Assembly: GCA_044349155.1 (NCBI GenBank)
Contig: JBIKRQ010000081.1
Coordinates: 1 to 20,072 of the forward strand
DNA length: 20,072 nucleotides
Origin: VGSZ01 sp044349155
Lineage (GTDB): Bacteria > Myxococcota > UBA727 > VGSZ01
Reading direction: 5' to 3'
Part shown: in pieces, positions 10,101 to 16,370 of the stretch
Numbering within the stretch: position 1 is the stretch's first letter
How the letters are laid out: each line of letters begins with the position of its first letter
Notes under the pieces: model-generated
What the model saw: only the letters and a program-made list of their open reading frames with translations
What the model was told of the DNA's origin: nothing
Databases searched by the model: none
Translations under genes and position numbers: made by a program

Positions 10101-12588
10101 GCTCAAGCTCCTGTGTGCACGCATGGGGAACGGTGGCGAGTGGCCAACCGTCATCGTCGTCGAGGCGGCACAGCAGCGGCGCCTCACCAGCCGTGACGGC
10201 GAGAGAGAAGCGACCATCACTCTTTGTATCGATGCGGTGGGTGGTGAGCTGGCCCGCTGGCACGCTGAGGAAGCGCTCGTCGCCGAGCACGATCGCCCCG
10301 CCGTCGACGCTGGCCCGCTTCACGACACTCAAGCCTGCACGCCCCGCACTGCGACCCTCGGCGGCGACGTCGACGATGTAGCGCCCCGGCTTCAGCCAGG
10401 CCTGCACCAGACAGTTGCGACCACGGCCGTTGGTGCTGCCGGCGAACAACGACGCAATGGTGGGCGTGCGCACCTTGCACGACGTGGCCAGCAGGCCTTC
10501 GGTCTGGATGTCGTAGAGGCCATCGCGCTCGACGTCGACGGCGAAGGTCCGCGGCGTGTTCACGCTCAAGTCGAACCAGCTCGCCGAGGCGGCCGACAAC
10601 GACGGTGCGGCGGGCTCGAACGACAGCGGTGCACCAACGGGCGTTGGCGATGGCACGCGCGTGACGATGACGGGCTGCGGCGCGCTGGTGGTGTTGGTGA
10701 GTTCAACCGTCACCGCCGACATGCGCTGCGGCACGACGTTGTCGGCGTTACAGCCGCTGCACTTTGGCAGGCCCGCACCACCCATCGCGTACACCTTTAC
10801 CGAGGGACCCGCCGACAACGGCACGCGCACCGTTTGACCTGGATCGACGGTGACCAACGTCGCCATCGAGGGCGTGTTGGTGGTGAGGTCGTGCACCACG
10901 AGCAGCGAGGCGGCCGCGTCTGTCGACGTCGAGCGCGTGGTGCGCAGGCGATAGCGACCCGCGGGCAATGCTGCTTTCAACGCCGGCGACGGTCCAGTGG
11001 TCGAGAACGTGCAGGCCGTGCGCGGTGGTGCAGCAGCGTCGTTGCCCAGCAGCGAGGCGAGCCCCGTTTGGCCGATGCGGAATTGTTCGATGCCCGGCTG
11101 CGAACCCGACAACGACACCTCGATGAGTCCGGCGGGCAATGGCACGCGCGCACTGCACACGCCGCTGCCCGTGCCGTCGACGTGACGGCGGCCGTTGCTC
11201 ATCGTGAAGACGTCGCAGTGCGCCCCCAACCGCGCGTCGGTGTTGAGGCTGTACACACCGGCGCGCTCGATCAGAAACCACAGCGTGGTGCCGCTGCCGT
11301 CGACGTTGAAGCGACGTTGCCAGGCCTGGGTCCAGCCGACGCGCGGCGCGTCCACGGCGACCAGGCGCGGGTCGTTGTCGTTGTCGTTGTTGAGCGCTTC
11401 GAGTGCACACGACAACGGAGCGGTGTCGATGTCCACGGGCAGGCTGCTGACAGCAAGGTCGCTGGTGGACGACGTGAGCTTGAACGTGGGCTCGCTGCTC
11501 GACGACACCGCGGGCAGGCGATCGCCAGCAGCATCAGGCAGCGCCACGAGCCGCACGCGCGTTCCCGCAGCACCGCGCACCTCCCAGCTCACGCCCACCT
11601 GGTCGCTTTCGTTCTCGAGGGCCGCCACACAGCCGCGCTTCGTCGTCGCCGACGACACCACACACTCCGCAGTGCGGTAGCCGCGCGCCACGCTGCTGCC
11701 GCTGCGCACCACCGCCGTGCCCACGAGGCGCAGGTCGGCCCCCGGCGCGCCCGCCACCTCGATGGCCGCCGTGCTGTGCGGCGAGGCGACGACGACAAAG
11801 CCCCACGGCGGCAGCACCACCTCGGTGGTGTTGCTCTCGGGCAGCATGGTGCTGTCCCACTGGATGAAGGCGGTGTCGTCGTCTGTCCCCGACGTGAACG
11901 CCTGCGGATTCGCGCCGTAGGCGACCAGTGCGTACTCGCCCGCGTCGACGGGGGTTTGGATGTGGTGACGCCAGCGCGGGTGGCCCGCTTCGCCAACCAC
12001 AACCGTCGATGTCATCGCCACGTCTTCGACGAACGCGCCGTTGCGCCACAACTTCACCGCCCCGATGCTGCGGCCGACAACGTCGAGGGTGAGTTCTTCG
12101 CGTTCAAAGATCTTGAGCCAGCGCACCACCTGACGACCTGGCGGCACCTGCACCGTCGACGATTCGTGACGACGCAACAGCAGCGGCGCGCTCGCAAACG
12201 GATGCGGTGTGCCGTTCAGCTCGACGTCGATGCTGTACAGCGGCTCGGCGATGACTTTCGCGGCAGGTGCGGCCTTGCCACCCATCGGGGCGTGCAGGCG
12301 CAGCTTGTAGATGCCCGCATCGAGCAGCGCGTCGACGACACAGTCGGTGCTGCCGCGCGCGCCTGCTTCGAGAAACGGGCCGCGGAGGTGGTCGACCAAC
12401 GTGCACGACACACCAACGCCACTTTTGACGGCGATGTGCACCATGCCGGGCCGCGCGACTTTGACGACGACCTGCTGCTCACCATCGGCGGGCACCGACG
12501 CGGGCGAGACGGTCACCGCGGCGGCGGGAGCTGCGGGCGTGGCGGGTGGCGCGGCGGCGAGGAAGGCGAGGGTGAGGGCCACGATCAT
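7138..12588 (-). CDS. Giant secreted multidomain beta-repeat protein with periodic cysteine pairs, first gene of the alpha-2-macroglobulin/pbpC operon
   Basis: I do not recognise a named family for this 1816-residue protein. The N-terminus (hydrophobic 3-13, then an Ala/Pro-rich stretch to about 24) fits a signal peptide. The body is beta-rich and made of degenerate modules. A typical module reads: Cys, hydrophobic strand, Asp-x-x-Gly turn, a second Cys 11-22 residues later, then a strand ending in (A/K)G-x-(Y/H)-x-(V/L)-x-V. Thirty cysteines are present; 14 close pairs are visible (for example 62/83, 704/726, 1077/1099, 1178/1197, 1633/1651, 1729/1743). Leading cysteines recur every 85-103 residues from 1077 to 1729. 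The layout recalls pre-peptidase C-terminal (PPC) beta-sandwiches, but that is inference. Residues 937-962 form an acidic Glu/Gly insert, and the tail is Ser/Thr repeats. The ATG at 12588 is chosen for its GGAG at nine bases and for the signal peptide. The stop overlaps the alpha-2-macroglobulin ATG, so the two are probably co-translated and act in the same compartment. Confidence 0.85.
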   Translation of the reverse strand: MIVALTLAFLAAAPPATPAAPAAAVTVSPASVPADGEQQVVVKVARPGMVHIAVKSGVGVSCTLVDHLRGPFLEAGARGSTDCVVDALLDAGIYKLRLHAPMGGKAAPAAKVIAEPLYSIDVELNGTPHPFASAPLLLRRHESSTVQVPPGRQVVRWLKIFEREELTLDVVGRSIGAVKLWRNGAFVEDVAMTSTVVVGEAGHPRWRHHIQTPVDAGEYALVAYGANPQAFTSGTDDDTAFIQWDSTMLPESNTTEVVLPPWGFVVVASPHSTAAIEVAGAPGADLRLVGTAVVRSGSSVARGYRTAECVVSSATTKRGCVAALENESDQVGVSWEVRGAAGTRVRLVALPDAAGDRLPAVSSSSEPTFKLTSSTSDLAVSSLPVDIDTAPLSCALEALNNDNDNDPRLVAVDAPRVGWTQAWQRRFNVDGSGTTLWFLIERAGVYSLNTDARLGAHCDVFTMSNGRRHVDGTGSGVCSARVPLPAGLIEVSLSGSQPGIEQFRIGQTGLASLLGNDAAAPPRTACTFSTTGPSPALKAALPAGRYRLRTTRSTSTDAAASLLVVHDLTTNTPSMATLVTVDPGQTVRVPLSAGPSVKVYAMGGAGLPKCSGCNADNVVPQRMSAVTVELTNTTSAPQPVIVTRVPSPTPVGAPLSFEPAAPSLSAASASWFDLSVNTPRTFAVDVERDGLYDIQTEGLLATSCKVRTPTIASLFAGSTNGRGRNCLVQAWLKPGRYIVDVAAEGRSAGRAGLSVVKRASVDGGAIVLGDERFLSVPAGQLTTHRIDTKSDGRFSLAVTAGEAPLLCRLDDDDGWPLATVPHACTQELELQAGKHTLVVLPLTVDSARSLLLRVPSDEQVLSGNATHALTLNTPARAVLGADGKDRFRFVVGADVDVAISLTNGMLGRLRRQRDDGSAGDVEATIAPVGGVSFGLASEEGSEGGEEGDEEFVEEDSGEQGDSGIGSNTWDRVGEYGESVRDDREYSRAMVQAATVHQAIAMPAGEVVSLSAGTWLLDTEHSRGDVGVGYTVSVGTNILVPGVAMKLRAPSVLDVETPAGEQAGLMRLRTRGPTDVACRLVDDSGALVARSQSSGDDWNCALAVPLAPGTHHRLFIDAEVLRPGPTEVTAEFLAAKSTGALKNGDAFRVVGKVARADVLPVANQVTSIELTASDGTFSCALFDHDGRVLDSALNVRRCPLLAWPRDDVRPFSLLMWTADRPASIKARVQQQSPSSLGGLLDRGSLNDSRVAEGTIVAAGRYTTAENARCLPRQRRGALLPCANTVDVDPVRDGKSMLLAVPLGETANVDFAEVAHDVERSAPVRLRLRDGERVERQHTNQPQLHLVEVAGIAGTPRCGLDGGPRVIEGERCFAASNVGTDSLLRLWTKPGNTLDVEIRRRGVALPATTTALPEGTATIAGTARFALPDAPFRLDAALPATAWGVFVDGSGKTLAVCGPGGADHRSSLRRCTVRGRGGSLVVVGDGRARFDVLRFSSTDDEPRLLSGLRESTARSAGRTRLLLPKTDATRTLLVEGDALRGCRVIYDDGDAIEGCQQRIDAGRSGELVVEFDKGAWRAAIGAAATLNDTRLRTLPTASEAMPTGVVTPLSSTLFARRLDLKAPAVVRVRATSGVCGVVSNGHTVAVEGTGDGCDLPTTLKAGTHTVVVRGFATSSLTGTVAVSVDGIATLAEGVGDEVLVLPGEARVMRIALANDGELGIGIQVDAEVLACSLLDSSGAVVAEGCQVFGRYKKGDYLLRVSVDDDGGPRRFRPVVFGLQGAALDVPDAFLQDFFRRVPRPATASTSSTSSTSSTSEVH
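7146..7150 (-). promoter_or_regulatory. Ribosome binding site GGAGG for the alpha-2-macroglobulin gene
   Basis: A perfect GGAGG sits seven bases before the ATG at 7138, inside the last codons of the upstream giant gene, whose stop overlaps the ATG as TGATG. It fixes the alpha-2-macroglobulin start and argues against the frame's longer upstream extension. Confidence 0.85.
7151..7185. repeat. 9-base tandem repeat at the 3' end of the giant gene
   Basis: On the plus strand, GTCGATGAA occurs three times perfectly (7154-7180), with partial copies on both sides. On the coding (minus) strand it encodes a Ser-Ser-Thr repeat that forms the C-terminal tail of the giant protein, about ten residues before the stop. 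The unit is a multiple of three, so copy-number change would alter tail length without changing frame. It lies immediately 5' of the Shine-Dalgarno of the next gene. Confidence 0.9.
9703..9780 (-). other. Acidic low-complexity insert (residues 937-962 of the giant protein)
   Basis: A stretch of Glu, Gly, Asp and Ser interrupts the cysteine-pair modules about halfway through the giant protein. It is followed by a charged, cysteine-free segment up to about residue 1000. It looks like an exposed linker, splitting the protein into an N-terminal half with irregular modules and a C-terminal half with very regular ones. Confidence 0.7.
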
Positions 12589-12597
12589 CGGGTGCAG

Positions 12598-12601
12598 CTC
12601 C
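12598..12601 (-). promoter_or_regulatory. Ribosome binding site GGAG for the giant repeat protein
   Basis: GGAG is placed nine bases before the ATG at 12588. It selects this start over an in-frame upstream ATG at 12687, which would add an arginine-rich, non-signal-like N-terminus. Confidence 0.65.
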
Positions 12602-12764
12602 AACAGCGGGGGGCCCGCGGCGCGTACCTTGGCACGCACCGCAACAGAAGCGCTGCGGCGGCGACACAACCGGACGCAATGCCGCACGATTCGGCAGATC
12701 TCCGTCGAGAGCTGTGCTGTTTGGGTGTCCGCATGCGTCGCAGATCACAGCAGCGATCAGATCT

Positions 12765-12784
12765 GGCGGGGAAGTTTCCCCGCC
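12765..12784. promoter_or_regulatory. Perfect 20-base palindrome, candidate operator
   Basis: Two 9-base arms, GGCGGGGAA and TTCCCCGCC, flank a 2-base centre (GT). No T-run follows on either strand, so it does not look like an intrinsic terminator. Its place in the divergent region, about 180 bases from the giant gene and 195 from the Spy/CpxP-like gene, suits a regulator binding site controlling one or both. The binding protein is unknown. Confidence 0.5.
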
Positions 12785-12812
12785 CGCCCCTCAAGAGACT
12801 CGCCTCGGCGAC

Positions 12813-12832
12813 AAAACCGCAAAGCCGGTTTT
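12813..12832. other. Small hairpin with A-rich and T-rich ends in the divergent region
   Basis: AAAACCG pairs with CGGTTTT across a 6-base loop. It resembles a weak bidirectional terminator or a leader hairpin upstream of the plus-strand gene. The stem has only three G/C pairs, so a function is uncertain. Confidence 0.3.
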
Positions 12833-12979
12833 CTCTTCGAGGCTCGATTGCCGACTTGTGCTGATGGCTGCTTGTCGGCTGCCGCGCGGTGCCCAACGTT
12901 TGCAGCACACCGGTTCGAGGCTGATGCCCGAGCCACTTACACGCCGTCGGAGCGAACGCCCGGCGAGCAGGAGTCAGAC

Positions 12980-13480
12980 ATGTACCCAGGTTTCATCCAT
13001 TGGTGGAAAGAGGCTCAACGCCAGCACGCCCAGCACCACGGCGCCGAATTTGGCTGCGGTGCTCGACGCGGCGAGGGCCACCACCCCCACGAACGTCACG
13101 GCATGGCCTTTCACTTCGGCCCCGGGCCTGAAGATGGCGGCGGTTTCGGTGTGCGTCGGCCGCTGCGCTTCATGGCGTGGAAGCTCGACCTCAACGAGAG
13201 CCAGGTCGAGCGCCTCGCGGCGATCCTCGACGACCTCAAGACCGAGCGCGCCCAGGCTGCGGTCGATTTGCGTCGCAGTGTTGGTGCCTTCGCCGATGCC
13301 ATCGTCAACGACACCTTCGACGTCGACGCCGCCAGTGCTGCAGCGTCGTTGCGCGTGACAAGTGCTGAGCGCTTGAAGGTCTCCGTACTCGACGCGCTGA
13401 AGAAGACCCACGCCATGCTCACCGCCGAGCAGCGTCAGCAGTTGGCCTACCTGTTGCGCTCGGGCCAGCTGACCATCTGA
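12980..13480 (+). CDS. Spy/CpxP-like (LTxxQ-type) protein, histidine-rich N-terminus, no signal peptide
   Basis: A protein of 166 residues. The first 45 residues hold nine histidines (7, 16, 19, 20, 34, 35, 37, 40, 45) and one cysteine (26), which suggests metal binding. A Gly-rich link leads to GFGVRRPLRF and then an all-helical region (about 63-166). Its LDLNESQVERL and LTAEQRQQLAYLL segments match the two LTxxQ-like elements of the Spy/CpxP/metal-sensor superfamily. Those relatives are periplasmic chaperones or metal-stress sensors, but this protein starts MYPGFIHWWKEA with no signal peptide, so a cytoplasmic location is likely. From memory, similar proteins occur across Myxococcota. The ATG has an AGGAG six bases upstream (12969-12973). 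It is divergent from the macroglobulin operon and followed by a probable terminator, so it is probably monocistronic. Its precise role is unknown. Confidence 0.85.
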   Translation: MYPGFIHWWKEAQRQHAQHHGAEFGCGARRGEGHHPHERHGMAFHFGPGPEDGGGFGVRRPLRFMAWKLDLNESQVERLAAILDDLKTERAQAAVDLRRSVGAFADAIVNDTFDVDAASAAASLRVTSAERLKVSVLDALKKTHAMLTAEQRQQLAYLLRSGQLTI

Positions 13481-13498
13481 CCGTATGACGCACTGAAA

Positions 13499-13536
13499 AG
13501 CGCCCGTCGTCGACGACCTTGACGGCGGGCGTTGTC
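13499..13536 (+). terminator. Probable intrinsic terminator after the Spy/CpxP-like gene
   Basis: CGCCCGTCGTC (13501-13511) pairs with GACGGCGGGCG (13521-13531) with one G-U wobble. The stem can extend by two further pairs, and the loop is nine bases. It is preceded by AAAA and followed only by TTGTCGTT, so the T-tract is weak. It lies 20 bases past the stop at 13480. Confidence 0.6.
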
Positions 13537-13566
13537 GTTCGCGTCGACTTCGCCTACTCCGCTTGC

Positions 13567-16257
13567 ATGCTGCCATCCATCGGCGCCGTCATCGCCGTCG
13601 TCGTCGTGATCATCAGTGCCGTCGTGAGCGGCCGCTTCCCCCTGTTGAGCAACCCCGGCCCTGAAGCCGGCATGGTGCTCGCCGTCGTCGGTGGCCTCGC
13701 CATCTCGATCGCCGGTGCGGTGCGCGGCAGTCGGCGCAACCGCGAGGGCTTCGTCGAAGACTGGCACTCGGGCCTCTTCATCGCCGGCTTCTCCGTCGTC
13801 ATCTTCATGGTCTCGACAGCGATTGGTGCGGCCATGGCGCCGTCGTGCTCGCCCAACGCCGGGCGCTGGCCCATGGTCATCGTTGCTGTGCCTGTGCTCA
13901 TGTTGCACGCCGCAGTGGGGCCCTTCGCTGGGCGCGTGGTGGGTCGTGCGCGCCGTTCGGTGGGTGCTGTGTTTCTGCTCGTGGCTGCATCCGTCGGCAG
14001 CATCGCGTTCGAGCTGTACACCGAGCCCGGCTTTCGTGCGGCGTCGCACCTGTTTGTCGTCGTCAGCGGCGACCTGCTGCAAGGGGCACAGCTGCCCGAA
14101 AGTGCGATCGCGTTTCGCGCGGCGACAGCACTGTTGGCAGTGGTGGTGGCACTCATCGGCATCGCGCTGTGGCCGGCGCACAAAACCCGCGGGCTCGTGT
14201 CGGGTGCGTCTGGCGACACCTTGCCGGTGTGGATCGCTGCGGTCGCTGTTGGCGTCGTCTTTGTCATCGCCCACCGCGAAGCACGCGCCAGCCTCATCCC
14301 CGGGCGCGCCGCGATGGAAGAGGCCTACACCCTCGTCAAACAGCGTGGTCCCCTCGTGGTGCACGCCGACCCGCTGGCCACCACACCACGCGATGTCGAC
14401 GCCGTGTTGGCCGAAGGCACGTTGTGGCTCGATCGCTTGCGCGATCGCCTCGGCCCGTTGTCGAACGACGACATTCACCTCTGGTTGCACGCCGACCGCA
14501 GCGATCAGGCCCACTGGACCGGTGCTGCTCACGTCGACTTCGCCATGCCGTGGCGACGTGAACTGCACGTGGCCACCGCACGCGTCCCCCACGGCACGTT
14601 GGGCCATGAACTCGCGCACATCGTCGCGGGCGAGAAGTCCGACACGTTCTTGCGTGTGCCGTCGAACCTTGTGGTCTTTCACAACGCGGCGATCACCGAA
14701 GGCCTGGCGATGGCGCTCACCCCCGAGCTCGTCGTCGACCAGGGCTTGACGCTGCGCGAGCAGGCGGCGGCCATGCGCCAGGGCGGCAAAGCTCCGCCGT
14801 TGTCGCGGCTGTTTTCGTTCTCGCGTTTTCTCGGCGAAGAACCCGGACGCGCGTACGTCGCTGCTGGTGCGTTGATCGAAAGCATCGTCGCTGGTGCTGG
14901 CGATGCAGCACCCGCAGCGATTGCCCGCTTGTACGGCGGTGGTGGCGACCTCGCGCTGGTGGCCGACGGCGACGTCGACGGCCTGCTCGCGCGTCACGAA
15001 GCAGCGCTCGAGACTTTGCCGTTGCCCCCCGATGCCGCTGGATTCGCCGCGGCACGCTTTCGCAAAGGCAGCGTGCTCGACGAGGTGTGCGATCCCGAAG
15101 AGGAGAAGGTCGCCCACGCGTTGCGCGCCAAAGCCCGTGGTGGCGATGTGCGCGGTGCCGTGGCCGACATCGAGCGCATCGTTGGCGACGACGCCGACGG
15201 CACCTACCACGACCTGCTCAACGACGTGCGCGCTGCGGGAGACGTCGCTGGCGCGGTGCAGTTACTGCAGCGGCTCGTGGCGTTGTCGCCGTCGCCGGCT
15301 GAACGCGCGGTGCGCATGCTGGCGCTGTCGATGGAGCAGTGGCGCAGCGGCGATGAGCGCGCAGCACAGGCCACCCTCGAGCAGATCGTCGTCGCCGACG
15401 CCACCCTCGACCTGCAACGGCAGATCATTGCCGCGCGCACGTTCGTCGACAGCGCGGTGCGCCTGCAGGCCGACGCCGTCGTGTCGCGCACCGCGTTGCA
15501 GTTCTTCATCGCCGACGGGCACACGCGCGATGGTGCGCGCGCAGCCCTGGCCGAGGCGATCGGGAGAAGTGGCGTGCAGTTCGTCGTCGACGGCATGTAC
15601 ACGCCACCTGCCGTGGCAGTGCCGGCCGTTGCGTTGCCGCCGCCCGTCGTCGACGCGGGCACGCTCGTCGACGCGGGCACAGTCGTCGACGCAGGCGCAG
15701 TCGTCGATGCAGGCTCGGTCGTCGTCGACGCCGGGAGTGCGAGTGCTGATGCCGCACCACCCGTCGAAGCCGCAGCACCGGTCGTTGTTGCCGCACCGGC
15801 GTCAGCGCCCATGCCCGACCACTGGGCCATGTCGTCGACGTCGAAGGAGCCGCCGGCGGTCATTGCGCTCGCGCTGTATGTGCATGCGCGGCAGTTGGTG
15901 GTGCAGGGCGCTGCACGCGAAGCAGCGTCGACGTTGTTGCCGCTGGTGGGCAGTGGCTTGCTTGCACCCATGTTCGCCGAGCAGGCAGCGCTTGGTCTTG
16001 CCAGTGCATTGGTGCGCCAGGCCGGGCAGGCGGCGTCTCCGTCGTCAGTGGCAGACCTGCAGACCGCCGAGCGCTGGTTGTTGCGCGCCGCCGATACCGC
16101 AGCGCGTCCAGCGACCCGCCTGTTGTTGCGCGACCGCGCCGATCGCGTCGGACGCGCCCGCACCGCACCGCCCGTGCCGGCGGTCGTGACGACGACGAGC
16201 GACCCAGCGTGGGCCGACCGGCTCTTGTTGGGCGCCTGGCTCGATGGCGGCTTTTGA
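13567..16257 (+). CDS. Polytopic membrane protein with HExxH metallopeptidase domain and helical C-terminal region
   Basis: A protein of 896 residues. The first roughly 240 residues contain about seven hydrophobic segments, so it is an inner-membrane protein. A soluble domain follows with His347-Glu-Leu-Ala-His351 (GHELAHIVAGE) and, 27 residues after the second His, Glu378 in ITEGLAMAL, a plausible third zinc ligand of the gluzincin type. This predicts a membrane-anchored zinc peptidase resembling the peptidase MA group. Residues about 480-690 and 745-880 are Ala-rich helices resembling tetratricopeptide repeats. Between them lies a VDAG repeat linker (694-723). No Shine-Dalgarno precedes the ATG at 13567. 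An in-frame TTG at 13519 would fall in the loop of the preceding terminator, so the ATG, which opens directly into a membrane helix, is preferred. The substrate is unknown. The HExxH motif is seen; peptidase activity is inferred. Confidence 0.8.
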   Translation: MLPSIGAVIAVVVVIISAVVSGRFPLLSNPGPEAGMVLAVVGGLAISIAGAVRGSRRNREGFVEDWHSGLFIAGFSVVIFMVSTAIGAAMAPSCSPNAGRWPMVIVAVPVLMLHAAVGPFAGRVVGRARRSVGAVFLLVAASVGSIAFELYTEPGFRAASHLFVVVSGDLLQGAQLPESAIAFRAATALLAVVVALIGIALWPAHKTRGLVSGASGDTLPVWIAAVAVGVVFVIAHREARASLIPGRAAMEEAYTLVKQRGPLVVHADPLATTPRDVDAVLAEGTLWLDRLRDRLGPLSNDDIHLWLHADRSDQAHWTGAAHVDFAMPWRRELHVATARVPHGTLGHELAHIVAGEKSDTFLRVPSNLVVFHNAAITEGLAMALTPELVVDQGLTLREQAAAMRQGGKAPPLSRLFSFSRFLGEEPGRAYVAAGALIESIVAGAGDAAPAAIARLYGGGGDLALVADGDVDGLLARHEAALETLPLPPDAAGFAAARFRKGSVLDEVCDPEEEKVAHALRAKARGGDVRGAVADIERIVGDDADGTYHDLLNDVRAAGDVAGAVQLLQRLVALSPSPAERAVRMLALSMEQWRSGDERAAQATLEQIVVADATLDLQRQIIAARTFVDSAVRLQADAVVSRTALQFFIADGHTRDGARAALAEAIGRSGVQFVVDGMYTPPAVAVPAVALPPPVVDAGTLVDAGTVVDAGAVVDAGSVVVDAGSASADAAPPVEAAAPVVVAAPASAPMPDHWAMSSTSKEPPAVIALALYVHARQLVVQGAAREAASTLLPLVGSGLLAPMFAEQAALGLASALVRQAGQAASPSSVADLQTAERWLLRAADTAARPATRLLLRDRADRVGRARTAPPVPAVVTTTSDPAWADRLLLGAWLDGGF
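15646..15735 (+). repeat. In-gene repeat encoding five VDAG units
   Basis: Degenerate 18-base units around GTCGTCGACGC encode (V/L)VDAG(T/A/S) five times, residues 694-723 of the membrane metallopeptidase. They form a flexible acidic and small-residue linker between two helical regions. Such VDAG linkers are, from memory, frequent in myxobacterial secreted and membrane proteins. Confidence 0.9.
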
Positions 16258-16287
16258 GCTCAAGACCGTGACGCGCAAACGACGGCG

Positions 16288-16315
16288 TCGACCGCGTCGG
16301 GTGGCCTGCTACACT
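16288..16315 (+). promoter_or_regulatory. Candidate sigma-70-type promoter for yebC
   Basis: An extended -10, TGCTACACT (hexamer TACACT at 16310-16315), lies 16 bases after TCGACC (16288-16293, four of six matches to TTGACA). Transcription would start near 16322, about 50 bases before the yebC ATG. This is the best-matched promoter in the window. Confidence 0.5.
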
Positions 16316-16370
16316 CCTCGCCAAGCCGCACGCCGCACGCGCCACACCGGGCGCGAAAGGAACCAGACAG

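Larger units (their letters stand above)
12589..12979. other. Divergent intergenic region between the macroglobulin operon and the Spy/CpxP-like gene
   Basis: This stretch of 391 bases without a convincing gene must hold the promoters of both divergent units. It contains a perfect 20-base palindrome at 12765-12784, a small A/T-flanked hairpin at 12813-12832, and three CAGATC copies (around 12694, 12741 and 12758). I could not find a well-matched -35/-10 pair on either strand, so the start sites remain undefined. Confidence 0.7.

Noticed and set aside
12628..12645. Sigma-54-like TGGCAC element
   Set aside because: The downstream GC is two bases too close and the TTGC half is missing.
10084..12864. 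Long open plus-strand frame opposite the giant repeat protein
   Set aside because: Same antisense effect. There is no ribosome binding site or recognisable motif, and it runs across the divergent promoter region.
13519..13566. TTG start for the membrane metallopeptidase
   Set aside because: It lies within the loop and descending arm of the terminator of the previous gene and has no ribosome binding site.
15646..15735. Short regular repeats as a CRISPR-like array
   Set aside because: The units are contiguous, in frame and code for VDAG; there are no spacers.
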